Source: Actinomycetota bacterium
GTDB taxonomy: Bacteria; Actinomycetota; Actinomycetes; Mycobacteriales; Mycobacteriaceae
Direction of reading: 5' to 3'
NCBI GenBank assembly: GCA_018268465.1
Contig: JAFDWN010000049.1
Location: forward strand, 1-64,000
DNA length: 64,000 nt
The notes under the pieces were generated by a model. The model was not told where the DNA came from. It saw only the letters and a list, made by a program, of their open reading frames with translations, and ran no database searches. Positions 33,466 through 42,610 of the stretch are shown here, piece by piece (position 1 is the stretch's first letter; each line of letters begins with the position of its first letter). Both the position numbers and the translations under genes were made by a program.

Positions 33466-36400
33466 CCGGTGGTTCCCGTTCCACTGGTGCGTGTCATGCT
33501 GCGGATCTGCCGTGCCGCCACCGACAGTGTCGCGATGTCGCGCTCCTCGTCCTCGTAGATCTCCGTCAGGGTCCTGCGGGCCCTGCCCACCCGCGACGTA
33601 TTAGTCAACTCCCACTCCGCGATCTTCTCCTCACCGTTCTCGTCGGGCTCGCCGACGGCGAGCACGTCGAAGCACAGCGAGCGTAGCGATCCATAGATGT
33701 CATCGCGAATCGCCAAGCGGGCCAGTGAGTGCCAGCGGTCGTCACGCGCCAGTTGCGACACCGCAGTGAGCAGGCCATCGGTGCCGAGATGATCCATCAG
33801 GGCGAAATAGGTGTCGGCCACCTCTGCCGGGTCACGGTCGACGATGTCGGCGATGTCGATCACGTCGAGCAGGCTGAACTGATACAGCCCGGTGGCCACG
33901 CTGTACGCGAGCTCGCGCGATGCGCCGTGGGCGATGAACTCCTCGGCCTCCTTGTTGACGATCGCCTTGTCGTCGCCACGCAGCCAGTCCGGCATCCGCG
34001 GGGTCAGCAGCTCCACCTTGCGCGCGAACCGGTTGATCTCCGCGCCGACCGCGAGTGGTTGGGGCCGGTAGTTCAACAGCCAGCGTCCCGCACGGTCGAT
34101 CAGCCTGCGCAGGTCCAGCGTCATCCGGTCGGACACCGAGACCGGTAGGTCGGATTCGCGGATCTGCCGCCACACCGAACCGATCGAGAAGATCGCGTCC
34201 ACGGCGACGTGACTGCGCACCGCGTCGACCGGCCCGACCCCGACGTCTTCGGTGATCCGGTAGGCGTAGGTGATACCGCTGGTGTCGACGAGATCGTTGA
34301 CGAGCATGGTGGTGACGATCTCCCGCCGCAGCTGGTGCGAACGGATCTCGGTGCCGAAGGGTTCGCGCAGCTTCGCCGGGAAGTACGACGGCAGCCTCAT
34401 GGCGAAGACTTCCTGATCGGGCAGGTCGCTGTCGAGGACGTCTTCTTTGAGGGCCAGTTTGACGTGCGCCATCAGCGTCGCCAGCTCCGGGGACGTCAGG
34501 CCGAGGCCTGCCTCGGTACGCCGGCGGATTTCCTTCTCCGAAGGCAGTGCTTCGAGTTCGCGGTTCAGTCCGCGTTCGGCAACGAAGTACTTGATCATGC
34601 GGGCGTGCACGGGCAGCATGCTGGTGGCATTGGCACGGCTCGTGCCCATGAGGTCGTTCTGCTCTTCGTTGTCGACGAGCACCAGCCGGCCCACTTCGTC
34701 GGTCATGGACAGCAGTAGTTCGGTCCGGTCGCTCGCTGCGACCTTGCCTGCGGTGACCAGCGAGTCGATGAGGATCTTGATGTTGACCTCGTGGTCGGAG
34801 CAGTCGACGCCAGCGGAATTGTCCAGCGCGTCGGTGTTGATGCGCCCGCCCGCCAGGTCGAACTCGACACGTCCCAGCGAGGTGACGCCGAGGTTGCCGC
34901 CTTCGCCGATCACCTTGGCCCGCACCTGGTTTCCGTTGACGCGCACCATGTCGTTGGCCCGGTCGCCGACGTCGGCATCGGATTCGGTCTCGGCCTTGAC
35001 GTAGGTGCCGATGCCGCCGTTGAACAACAGGTCCACCGGCGCCTTCAGCACCGCCTTCATCAGTGCCGGCGGGGTCATCTCGTCGACGCTGTCCTCCAGG
35101 CCGAGCGCGGCGCGCACTTCCTCGCTGATCGGGATCGACTTCTGTTCGCGGCTGTACACCCCACCGCCCGCACTGATCAGGGCACGGTCGTAGTCGTCCC
35201 AGCTGGAGCGCGGCAGGTCGAACATCCGCCGGCGCTCCCGCCAGGAGCTGGCGGCGTCGGGGTCCGGGTCGAGGAAGATGTGCCGGTGGTCGAACGCGGC
35301 GATGAGCCGGATGTGCTGGGACAGCAGCATGCCGTTGCCGAACACGTCACCGCTCATGTCGCCGACGCCGACGACGGTGAAATCCTCGGTCTGGGTGTCG
35401 ACGCCCATTTCGCGGAAATGCCGCTTGACCGATTCCCAGGCGCCCTTGGCGGTGATACCCATCGCCTTGTGGTCGTAACCCACCGAGCCGCCCGACGCGA
35501 ACGCGTCGCCGAGCCAGAAGCCGTAGGACAGCGCGACCTCGTTGGCGATGTCGGAGAACGTGGCCGTGCCCTTGTCGGCGGCGACGACGAGGTAGGCGTC
35601 ATCGCCGTCGCGGCGCACCACATCCGGCGGGGCGACCACGGCGCCGGTCGCCGTGTCGACATTGTCGGTGACGTCGAGCAGGCCGGCGATGAACAACTTG
35701 TAGCAGGCGACGCCCTCGTTGCGGTGAGCGTCGCGGTCGGCGGCCGGGTCGCCGGTGGTGAGCGGCGGGTGTTTGACCACGAATCCGCCTTTGGCGCCGA
35801 CCGGAACGATGACGGCGTTCTTCACGGCCTGGGCCTTGACCAGCCCGAGGATCTCGGTGCGGAAGTCCTCACGGCGGTCTGACCAGCGCAACCCACCACG
35901 GGCGACGTTGCCGAACCGCAGGTGCACACCCTCCACCCGGGGTGAGTACACGAAGATCTCGAACTTCGGCCGCGGCAGGGGCAGCTCGCTGATGAGTCCC
36001 GGATTCAGCTTGAGCGACAACACGTTCTGGTGGCGCGCCGATTCGGGGCGCCGCACGAAGTAGTTGGTGCGCAGGGTGGCCTCGATCATCGACGCGAACG
36101 CCCGTAGCACCCGGTCGGTGTCCAGGCTGACCAGCGCATCGATGTCGGCGGCGACCGCGGCGGCAGCGCTCTGGGCGTCGCGGCGCTGCGACGCGCCGGA
36201 TGCCGCGGCCGCGGCCGGGTCGAACAGGGCCTCGAACAACTCCACCAGCGAGCGTGCCGTGCGCGGGTTGTTGTTGAGGACGGACTCGATGTGGGACTGG
36301 CTGTACGGGAAGCCGGCCTGCCGCAGGTATTTCGCGTAGGCCCGCAGCACGACCACCTGTTGCCAGGTCAACGCGGCCCGCAGCACCAGCTCGTTGAACC

Positions 36401-38339
36401 GGTCGATCTCGATGCGACCGTGCCAGATCGCGGTGACCGCCTCGGCGAAACGGGCCGAGCTGGCCTCTTGTTCGGGTCCGGCGGGGACGTCGGGGATGCT
36501 CGGGTGCGGTGAGATCTTGAACTGGTAGATCCACACGGCCAGACCGTCGGCGCGGCGCACGGTGAACGGGCGCTCCTCCAGCACCACCACGCCCATCGAC
36601 TGCAGCATCGGCAGGAGTTGGCTCAGCGACGCCGAGCGGCCACCCAGGTACCAGGTGAGCTTGCCGACGCGATCCCCGTCGAAGTCGCCGAGGACGAGTT
36701 TGACCGAATTATCCTGCAGCCCTTCGATAATCCCGATGTCGTCGATGGCATCCAGCGGCGCGACGGCCTGCTTGTAGTCTTCCGGGAACGCCGCCGCGTA
36801 GTGTTCGGCGGCGGCTTGGCCGATCGACCCGGTTCTGACCGCGCCGATCAGCCGGTCGCCCCAGGTCCGCGCCGCCTCGGTGAGCAGATTCTGGATGCGG
36901 GTCTCGTTCTCCAGCGAGGTGTCGACTTGGCCCCGGACCAGACCGTCGGGCATCTTGACCGTGAAGTGAACGACAGCCCAAGGTGATTCACTGACCCGCG
37001 CGGTGTATTCGATACCGACCCCGCCGAGTTCCCTGACCAGGATGTCCTGCATCTCCAGTCGCACCGCGGTGGTGTACCGGTCTCGGGGCAGGTACACCAG
37101 GCACGAGACGAAGTGGGCGAGTTGGTCACCTCTCAGGAACAGCAGTGCGCGGCGCCGCGAACCCAACTCGACGACCGCCATGGCCATGTCGAGCAGTTCG
37201 GTCGGGCTCAGTGCGAACAGCTCGGGCCGCGGGATGGTCTGGATGATGTCGAGCAGCAACTGCCCGGGGTGGTTGGGGTCGCGGTGGGCCATCGCGAGCG
37301 CTTCGTTGACGCGCCGCGAGATCAGCGGTATCTCCAGCACGTTGGCGTTCATGGCGGCCACCGTGAACAGGCCGACGAAGCGGTGTTCGACAGCCTCGTC
37401 CCCCGCGCCGTGCTCGCCGGTGAGGTTCTCGCGCACCACGACGATGTAGGGGAACGCGCGGTAGCGCAGGAAGCTGGGGATGGTGGCTTGGGCCAGAACC
37501 AGCAGGTCGTCGGCGTGGGTGAGCGGGGGCAACACGTCCTGGCGCAGGCGCAGGACACCGAGGCGGCTCGCCGGGTCGACGGCTGATCGACTGTCGCGCA
37601 CCGCGCACTGCTGGTAGCCCAGCAGGACGAAATGTCCGTCGGCCAGCCAGCGCAACAATGCGGCCACGTCTTTGCGGTCCGAGCCCCGGAACCGGCCCTG
37701 CGGCGCTGTTTCCAGCTCGTTGGCCAGGCGGTACAGGGTGGCGTTCATCGGGCCCGAATCGGCCGCTACCTGGCGGGCGTCGGCGAAGATGTTGGGTAGC
37801 AGCTGCTGGGCCTCGGCGAGAATCCGGCGGTCGGGGGTGCCCGCCAGGGCGATGTGGATCCAGGTCTCGTCGGCACCCTGTGGCGCGGCGATGTCGGCTG
37901 CCGGCCTGATGTCCTGCAGTTCGCCGTCCGGGCCACGCCGTACCCGGAACACCGGGTTCATGATCGCCTTGTACGGCACGCCGAGCCGGTGCAGCAGCAC
38001 GGTGACGGAGTCGATCAGCATCGGAGCGTGATCGGTGACGATCTGCAGCGCAGGTCCGAACCCGCCGGGATCGTCGGCCGCGTATACGCCGACCCGCGTC
38101 TCACCCGGAGACCGCCGCTGCCCCACCCGGTAGTGACCCGTCACCAGCGCCGGCGAGACCAACCGGCCGTCGGCTGTGCGATCCAGCGGACCGGTGACGG
38201 CGGCGTCAGCGCCGGGGGCGTCCCCCCGCGGCCCGTGATAGGTCTCCAGGTACGCCCTGGCCAGCCCGTGAAGCGCATCCGGCGGAAGCGACCCCGGACC
38301 ACGTCGCCCATCCCCGACTGCTTCCGGATACACCGTCAT
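33462..38339 (-). CDS. gdh: Large NAD-specific glutamate dehydrogenase (L_180 class)
   Basis: A 1625-residue enzyme that oxidises glutamate to 2-oxoglutarate and ammonia with NAD+. It is the 180-kDa class: a regulatory N-terminal half, a catalytic core ([13 protein letters not shown] carries the catalytic Lys region; [17 protein letters not shown] is part of the Rossmann domain) and a long helical C-terminus. Length matches Rv2476c (1624 residues). In mycobacteria this enzyme is controlled by the FHA protein GarA. ATG 38339 is chosen because GGGAG lies eight bases upstream; GTG 38360 is in frame. The gene heads the coupled run with the thioesterase. Confidence 0.96.
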   Translation of the reverse strand: MTVYPEAVGDGRRGPGSLPPDALHGLARAYLETYHGPRGDAPGADAAVTGPLDRTADGRLVSPALVTGHYRVGQRRSPGETRVGVYAADDPGGFGPALQIVTDHAPMLIDSVTVLLHRLGVPYKAIMNPVFRVRRGPDGELQDIRPAADIAAPQGADETWIHIALAGTPDRRILAEAQQLLPNIFADARQVAADSGPMNATLYRLANELETAPQGRFRGSDRKDVAALLRWLADGHFVLLGYQQCAVRDSRSAVDPASRLGVLRLRQDVLPPLTHADDLLVLAQATIPSFLRYRAFPYIVVVRENLTGEHGAGDEAVEHRFVGLFTVAAMNANVLEIPLISRRVNEALAMAHRDPNHPGQLLLDIIQTIPRPELFALSPTELLDMAMAVVELGSRRRALLFLRGDQLAHFVSCLVYLPRDRYTTAVRLEMQDILVRELGGVGIEYTARVSESPWAVVHFTVKMPDGLVRGQVDTSLENETRIQNLLTEAARTWGDRLIGAVRTGSIGQAAAEHYAAAFPEDYKQAVAPLDAIDDIGIIEGLQDNSVKLVLGDFDGDRVGKLTWYLGGRSASLSQLLPMLQSMGVVVLEERPFTVRRADGLAVWIYQFKISPHPSIPDVPAGPEQEASSARFAEAVTAIWHGRIEIDRFNELVLRAALTWQQVVVLRAYAKYLRQAGFPYSQSHIESVLNNNPRTARSLVELFEALFDPAAAAASGASQRRDAQSAAAAVAADIDALVSLDTDRVLRAFASMIEATLRTNYFVRRPESARHQNVLSLKLNPGLISELPLPRPKFEIFVYSPRVEGVHLRFGNVARGGLRWSDRREDFRTEILGLVKAQAVKNAVIVPVGAKGGFVVKHPPLTTGDPAADRDAHRNEGVACYKLFIAGLLDVTDNVDTATGAVVAPPDVVRRDGDDAYLVVAADKGTATFSDIANEVALSYGFWLGDAFASGGSVGYDHKAMGITAKGAWESVKRHFREMGVDTQTEDFTVVGVGDMSGDVFGNGMLLSQHIRLIAAFDHRHIFLDPDPDAASSWRERRRMFDLPRSSWDDYDRALISAGGGVYSREQKSIPISEEVRAALGLEDSVDEMTPPALMKAVLKAPVDLLFNGGIGTYVKAETESDADVGDRANDMVRVNGNQVRAKVIGEGGNLGVTSLGRVEFDLAGGRINTDALDNSAGVDCSDHEVNIKILIDSLVTAGKVAASDRTELLLSMTDEVGRLVLVDNEEQNDLMGTSRANATSMLPVHARMIKYFVAERGLNRELEALPSEKEIRRRTEAGLGLTSPELATLMAHVKLALKEDVLDSDLPDQEVFAMRLPSYFPAKLREPFGTEIRSHQLRREIVTTMLVNDLVDTSGITYAYRITEDVGVGPVDAVRSHVAVDAIFSIGSVWRQIRESDLPVSVSDRMTLDLRRLIDRAGRWLLNYRPQPLAVGAEINRFARKVELLTPRMPDWLRGDDKAIVNKEAEEFIAHGASRELAYSVATGLYQFSLLDVIDIADIVDRDPAEVADTYFALMDHLGTDGLLTAVSQLARDDRWHSLARLAIRDDIYGSLRSLCFDVLAVGEPDENGEEKIAEWELTNTSRVGRARRTLTEIYEDEERDIATLSVAARQIRSMTRTSGTGTTG

Positions 38340-38433
38340 GCGAACCACTCCCTGACTCACATGCGCGCCGCCCGTCGTTGGATGCTGCCGCCAGGCTGTT
38401 AACCCGGCCGCAACATGGCACGCAGGTGCGACA

Positions 38434-40113
38434 TTAGTCCCGTGTGAGGCGCCGGTGGGTCACCCTGTGCGGTCTGGCCGCGTCGACTCCCAGACGCTCG
38501 ACCTTGTTCTCCTCGTAGGCAGCGAAGTTGCCCTCGAACCAGAACCACTTGGCTTCGTTGTTGTCGCTGTCGCCCTCCCACGCCAGGATGTGCGTGCAGG
38601 TGCGGTCGAGGAACCAGCGGTCGTGGGAAATGACCACCGCACAGCCCGGGAAGTTCTCCAAAGCGTTCTCCAGCGAACTCAGCGTCTCCACGTCGAGGTC
38701 GTTGGTGGGTTCGTCGAGCAGGATCAGGTTGCCGCCGACTTTCAGGGTGAGCGCCAGGTTCAGCCTGTTGCGTTCACCGCCGGAGAGCACCCCCGCGGGC
38801 TTCTGCTGATCCGGGCCTTTGAACCCGAACGCGGAGACGTAGGCGCGCGAAGGGATCTCATTCTGCCCGACCTCGATGTAGTCCAGCTTGTCGGAGACGA
38901 TCTCCCAGACGGTCTTCTTGGGGTCGATACCGCCGCGGGTTTGGTCGACGTAGCTGAGTTTGACGGTGTCGCCGATCCTGACCGTGCCGCTGTCGGGTTG
39001 TTCGAGACCGACAATGGTCTTGAACAACGTCGTCTTGCCGACGCCGTTGGGCCCGATGACGCCGACGATGCCGTTGCGGGGCAGCGTGAACGACAGATCC
39101 TTGATCAGGGTGCGGCCCTCGAAGCCCTTGTCGAGGTGTTCGACCTCGACCACCACATTGCCCAGCCGCGGGCCGGTCGGGATCTGGATCTCCTCGAAAT
39201 CGAGCTTGCGGGTCTTCTCCGCTTCGGCCGCCATCTCCTCGTAACGCTGCAGGCGGGCTTTGCTCTTGGCCTGACGCGCCTTCGCGCCGGAGCGCACCCA
39301 AGCCAGCTCGTCCTTGAGGCGCTTCTGCAGCTTGGCGTCCTTGCGACCCTGCACCGCGATCCGCTCGGCCTTCTTCTCCAGGTAGGTCGAGTAGTTGCCC
39401 TCGTACGGGTAGGCGCGACCCCGGTCGAGCTCGAGGATCCACTCGGCGACGTTGTCGAGGAAGTAGCGGTCGTGGGTGACGGCGAGGATGGCGCCCTTGT
39501 AGTCGGCGAGGTGCTGTTCGAGCCACTGCACGCTTTCCGCGTCGAGGTGGTTGGTCGGCTCGTCGAGCAACAGCAGATCCGGCTTCGACAGCAGCAGTTT
39601 GCACAGGGCGACCCGCCGCCGCTCACCACCGGACAGGTTGGTGACCGGTTCGTCGGGCGGCGGGCAGCGCAGTGCATCCATGGCCTGCTCGAGCTGGGAG
39701 TCCAGATCCCACGCGTCGGCGTGGTCGAGTTCCTCCTGCAGCCGGCCCATCTCCTCCATCAACTCGTCGGTGTAGTCGGTGGCCATCAGCTCGGCGACCT
39801 CGTTGAACCGGTCGAGTTTGACCTTGATCTCGCCGAGGCCCTCCTCGACGTTGCCGCGGACGGTTTTCTCCTCGTTGAGCGCCGGCTCCTGCTGCAAGAT
39901 GCCGACGCTCGCTCCCGGCGCCAGGAAGGCGTCTCCGTTGTTCGGAATGTCGAGCCCGGCCATGATCCGCAAGACGCTCGACTTGCCGGCCCCGTTGGGT
40001 CCGACGACGCCGATCTTCGCGCCCGGAAGGAAGTTCAGCGTGACGTCGTCAAGGATGACCTTGTCGCCGTGCGCCTTGCGGACCTTCCGCATCGTGTAGA
40101 TGAATTCGGCCAT
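38434..40113 (-). CDS. ettA: Energy-dependent translational throttle protein EttA (ABC-F)
   Basis: A 559-residue ABC-F ATPase that binds the ribosomal E site and gates elongation by ATP/ADP state. Two ABC domains in one chain have Walker [10 protein letters not shown] and GPNGVGKTT, signatures [15 protein letters not shown] and [15 protein letters not shown], and Walker [12 protein letters not shown] and [11 protein letters not shown]. The linker between domains ([29 protein letters not shown]) is the P-site tRNA interaction motif region. Length matches Rv2477c (558 residues). No membrane segment. It is followed by gdh after 94 bases. Confidence 0.96.
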   Translation of the reverse strand: MAEFIYTMRKVRKAHGDKVILDDVTLNFLPGAKIGVVGPNGAGKSSVLRIMAGLDIPNNGDAFLAPGASVGILQQEPALNEEKTVRGNVEEGLGEIKVKLDRFNEVAELMATDYTDELMEEMGRLQEELDHADAWDLDSQLEQAMDALRCPPPDEPVTNLSGGERRRVALCKLLLSKPDLLLLDEPTNHLDAESVQWLEQHLADYKGAILAVTHDRYFLDNVAEWILELDRGRAYPYEGNYSTYLEKKAERIAVQGRKDAKLQKRLKDELAWVRSGAKARQAKSKARLQRYEEMAAEAEKTRKLDFEEIQIPTGPRLGNVVVEVEHLDKGFEGRTLIKDLSFTLPRNGIVGVIGPNGVGKTTLFKTIVGLEQPDSGTVRIGDTVKLSYVDQTRGGIDPKKTVWEIVSDKLDYIEVGQNEIPSRAYVSAFGFKGPDQQKPAGVLSGGERNRLNLALTLKVGGNLILLDEPTNDLDVETLSSLENALENFPGCAVVISHDRWFLDRTCTHILAWEGDSDNNEAKWFWFEGNFAAYEENKVERLGVDAARPHRVTHRRLTRD

Positions 40114-40184
40114 GCCGTGGTGTTGCCTTTCTGAAGCACTTCGGTGGTGATACCCGCGGCCCATCCTAGGCGTGGCCGTTCACC

Positions 40185-40658
40185 CTAGGCCGACAGTGGC
40201 AGCGCATTCACCTCCGGCTCCTCCTCGGCCGCGACAGCGGGCTCCTCCCCGGCAGCGCCGGGCGCCTCCGCGGCGGTGGCGTCGGGCTGAACGGCGCCGG
40301 GGTGCCGGAAACTCTCGACACGGGCCAGGCAGCGGGACAGATCCGGCCCCACCGCCGTCGCGCGCACTTCGACCGAGGAGCGGCGGTTACCGTCGCGATC
40401 GTCGTACTCGCTGGTGTACACGTGGCCGACCACGATGACCGCATGGCCCTTCCCCAGCGTCGCCCCCACGCCGGTGACGAGCTTGCCCCAGCAGTTGACC
40501 GTGACGAACAGTGAGTTGCCGGGCTCCCACACACCGTCGGCGGTACGGCGCCGCGAGTTGCTCGCCACCCGGAACCTGAGGACTTCCTGATCGCCGACCT
40601 GGCGGCGTGCGGGGTCGTTGACGATCGTGCCGACGACAGTGAACGGTGTCTCGAACAT
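40185..40658 (-). CDS. SSB-like single-stranded DNA-binding protein (SsbB-type, Rv2478c)
   Basis: A 157-residue OB-fold protein of the mycobacterial second SSB (Rv2478c). The OB domain covers residues 1-110 (FETPFTVVGTIVNDP, LRFRVASNSRRR, SLFVTVNCWGKLV, GHAVIVVGHVYTSEY). The tail is Ala/Glu-rich and ends NALPLSA, not the acidic DDDIPF tip of the essential SSB, so recruitment of partners should differ. ATG 40658 has AAGGA eight bases upstream; an in-frame ATG at 40679 would add seven residues. It is followed by ettA after 71 bases. Confidence 0.9.
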   Translation of the reverse strand: MFETPFTVVGTIVNDPARRQVGDQEVLRFRVASNSRRRTADGVWEPGNSLFVTVNCWGKLVTGVGATLGKGHAVIVVGHVYTSEYDDRDGNRRSSVEVRATAVGPDLSRCLARVESFRHPGAVQPDATAAEAPGAAGEEPAVAAEEEPEVNALPLSA

Positions 40659-40837
40659 TTCTGATTCCTTTTCTTCCATCGCGCTGAACTGCGCGGCGGT
40701 GCCGGCTCGGGTACCGGATCGCCGCTAGTGCCATTGACCGCCCCGGCACCGACGCACCGGGGTCTTCGCGACGCCGCCGACGCGCGGGGTGTGGATGAAG
40801 TGCGCATTGTGGATAGACGGCGCATAGGTTGATCGCC

Positions 40838-42031
40838 ATGACCTCGTGGATCAGCAGACGGCCGATTCAGGAGGTCGCTGCACACCTGGCGGGCGGCCGA
40901 GGCCCGCTGGCGGGTGTGCGATTCGTACTGCGAACCGACGCAGACGATGAGCCCTCGACGCCGGGTGGGCCCCTGCTCGACGCGCTCGCCGCGGCGGGCG
41001 CGGTGCTGGTCGGGCAGACCGCGCCGGGCGCGGACACGGCCGCCGCGATCGCCGCCGGGGACGCCGACATGGTCCTCGACGTGAGCGGCGCAGCAGCCAC
41101 GTGCATACCGCGCGGCGGCGTGGCGATCACACCGACGGCGGCTGTGGCACCCGTTGCCGCCGATCCGCCGGGACGAGGGTGCCCCTTGACGTTGGTCGCC
41201 TCGGGGTTGGAGCTGGCCAACCGCGCGATGCGCGTCGCCGCCGCAGGTTCGGCGCCACACTGGCCCGCCGACACGCGGCTCGCCGCCCCGCCCCGGCCGG
41301 TGGTCGCGGTGCCGCGGGAATCGATGCGGCCCGCCCGCGCACCGGAGGGGTTCGACGCGGTCCTCGCCGGACTCCGCGACCGCGGGTCACACCTCGTCGA
41401 CGTCGACGTGTCGTCGTTGCCGCCCGCCGTACTCGACGGGGTGGACGTCCTCGTGGTGCCGACCGCGCAGCTGAACTCGGTATCCGGCGTCTGTTCGGTG
41501 TCAGTGCCGATTCCCGGCGGCACCGGGCAGGCGGTGAGCTTTGTCGCGCGGCCCTACGGCGACGCGCTCGCCCTCGACCTGGCCGCGCTCGCGACCGGAT
41601 CGGCCGCGCCGGCGGAGATCTGGCCCGCGGCATGCGCCGAAACCGCCGAACTCGTCGTGTTCGGCGCGCATATGCGCGGCGGCCCGCTCACCCACCAACT
41701 CACCGACCTCGGCGCCCGCTTTCAGGACGAGATCACCACGTCGGCGCGCTACCGGATGACGGTGCTCGACACGGTGCCGGTCAAACCTGCCGTGACACGG
41801 GTGCGCGACGGCGTCGACGGTGTCGCGCTGACAGGTCACCGCTGGTTGCTGTCGCCGGCCGCGCTGGGCCGCTTCCTCGCCGCTCTGCCGCCGCCGATGC
41901 AACTCGGGAAGGTCGAATTCGACGACGGCACGTGGCGCACCGCGTTCAGCTGCGACGGCGCCGCGGCCACCGGCCGTGACATCAGCCGCTACGGGAGCTG
42001 GCCCGCCGCCGTCGCGGCCGGCGCGGTGTAA
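40838..42031 (+). CDS. Allophanate hydrolase-like protein with degenerate amidase half
   Basis: A 397-residue protein. The C-terminal 130 residues closely follow the AtzF C-terminal domain (LVVFGAHMRGGPLTHQLTDLGARFQDEITTSARYRMTVLDTVPVKPAVTRVRDG, then ADGTW/DDGTWRTAFSCDGAAATGRDISRYGSWPAAVA). The N-terminal half keeps faint amidase-family spacing but lacks the catalytic Lys and the SGGSSSGSA serine loop, so amidase activity is unlikely. Allophanate hydrolase normally follows urea carboxylase, which is absent here. It may work as a binding or regulatory protein, or use only the C-terminal activity. ATG 40838; ribosome-binding site weak. Divergent from the SSB-like gene. Confidence 0.75.
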   Translation: MTSWISRRPIQEVAAHLAGGRGPLAGVRFVLRTDADDEPSTPGGPLLDALAAAGAVLVGQTAPGADTAAAIAAGDADMVLDVSGAAATCIPRGGVAITPTAAVAPVAADPPGRGCPLTLVASGLELANRAMRVAAAGSAPHWPADTRLAAPPRPVVAVPRESMRPARAPEGFDAVLAGLRDRGSHLVDVDVSSLPPAVLDGVDVLVVPTAQLNSVSGVCSVSVPIPGGTGQAVSFVARPYGDALALDLAALATGSAAPAEIWPAACAETAELVVFGAHMRGGPLTHQLTDLGARFQDEITTSARYRMTVLDTVPVKPAVTRVRDGVDGVALTGHRWLLSPAALGRFLAALPPPMQLGKVEFDDGTWRTAFSCDGAAATGRDISRYGSWPAAVAAGAV

Positions 42032-42120
42032 TCCGCAGCGTCCGTCCCAGCAGTGGTCTCCGCGCCGATTCCCGCTCGGCGTGCCGGCCACGCCCGGGCG
42101 TGATCCGCACGCGAAACACG

Positions 42121-42178
42121 GTGGCAGTAATGCCACAAACAATCTCATTACTGCCACGCACCGGTCAATCCCTGCCAC
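42121..42178. promoter_or_regulatory. Phased TGCCAC repeats and dyad upstream of a small secreted protein
   Basis: TGCCAC occurs at 42131, 42152 and 42173, exactly 21 bases (two helical turns) apart, and its reverse GTGGCA occurs at 42121. The outer copies also make a perfect 12-base dyad (GTGGCAGTAATG at 42121-42132 with CATTACTGCCAC at 42146-42157). This fits an operator array with protein bound on one face of the DNA, 88 bases before the next start codon. Read as RNA it could instead be a hairpin. Confidence 0.5.
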
Positions 42179-42265
42179 CCGGAATCAACACCCTGACCAG
42201 CCGGTTTAACCCATCAGACCGGCACGAAACCCTCGGAGCCGATAACGACACCAGGAGTGATCGAC

Positions 42266-42475
42266 ATGAAGAACCTCACCATCACCACCATCGCCGCCGC
42301 CGCACTCACCGCAGGCTTGTTCGGCCTGGCCGCCCCCGCCAACGCCGCCACCCCCGCCCTGGACCCCTCGGTCACCATCTCCGCCGACATCGACCACCAC
42401 GGCTGGATCCAGGACATCCAACAGCAGGTCAACGTCCCCAAGGTCGACACCACCGTGCGCCACAGCGGCCGCTAA
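42266..42475 (+). CDS. Small secreted peptide precursor
   Basis: A 69-residue protein with a clear Sec signal peptide: MKNLTITTIAAAALTAG, a hydrophobic core and a cleavage site after AAPANA. The predicted mature part has about 40 residues (begins ATPALDPSVTISADIDHHGW, contains WIQDIQQQVNVPKVDTTV). It has no Cys. AGGAG lies eight bases before ATG 42266. Phased repeats lie upstream and a hairpin terminator downstream, so it is a single-gene unit. Function unknown. The stop region is duplicated (see the repeat entry). Confidence 0.8.
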   Translation: MKNLTITTIAAAALTAGLFGLAAPANAATPALDPSVTISADIDHHGWIQDIQQQVNVPKVDTTVRHSGR

Positions 42476-42499
42476 CCACACCAGCCGCTAACCACACCA
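42468..42499. repeat. 16-base tandem duplication over a stop codon
   Basis: The 16-base unit GCCGCTAACCACACCA occurs twice head to tail, at 42468-42483 and 42484-42499, with no mismatch. The first copy contains the TAA stop of the small secreted protein. The duplication is therefore a recent slip and leaves the protein unchanged. Confidence 0.85.
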
Positions 42500-42507
42500 T
42501 GACCAAC

Positions 42508-42533
42508 GGGCACCCCACCAGGGGTGCCCGTTT
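42508..42533 (+). terminator. Hairpin with short T-run after the small secreted protein gene
   Basis: GGGCACCCC (42508-42516) and GGGGTGCCC (42521-42529) form a perfect 9-base stem with a 4-base loop, followed by GTTTCTC. This is a good intrinsic terminator for the plus-strand gene 33 bases upstream. Confidence 0.75.
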
Positions 42534-42610
42534 CTCATACCCACACCAAACTCCCCCACACCAGCCTCACGCCGGACGCGGTCGGTACCGGCGAGTCCGC
42601 GGCGGAACCA

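Noticed and set aside
38455..40134. Long plus-strand open frame (559 codons) antisense to ettA
   Set aside because: Mirrors ettA almost exactly in extent and has no recognisable motif; shadow frame.
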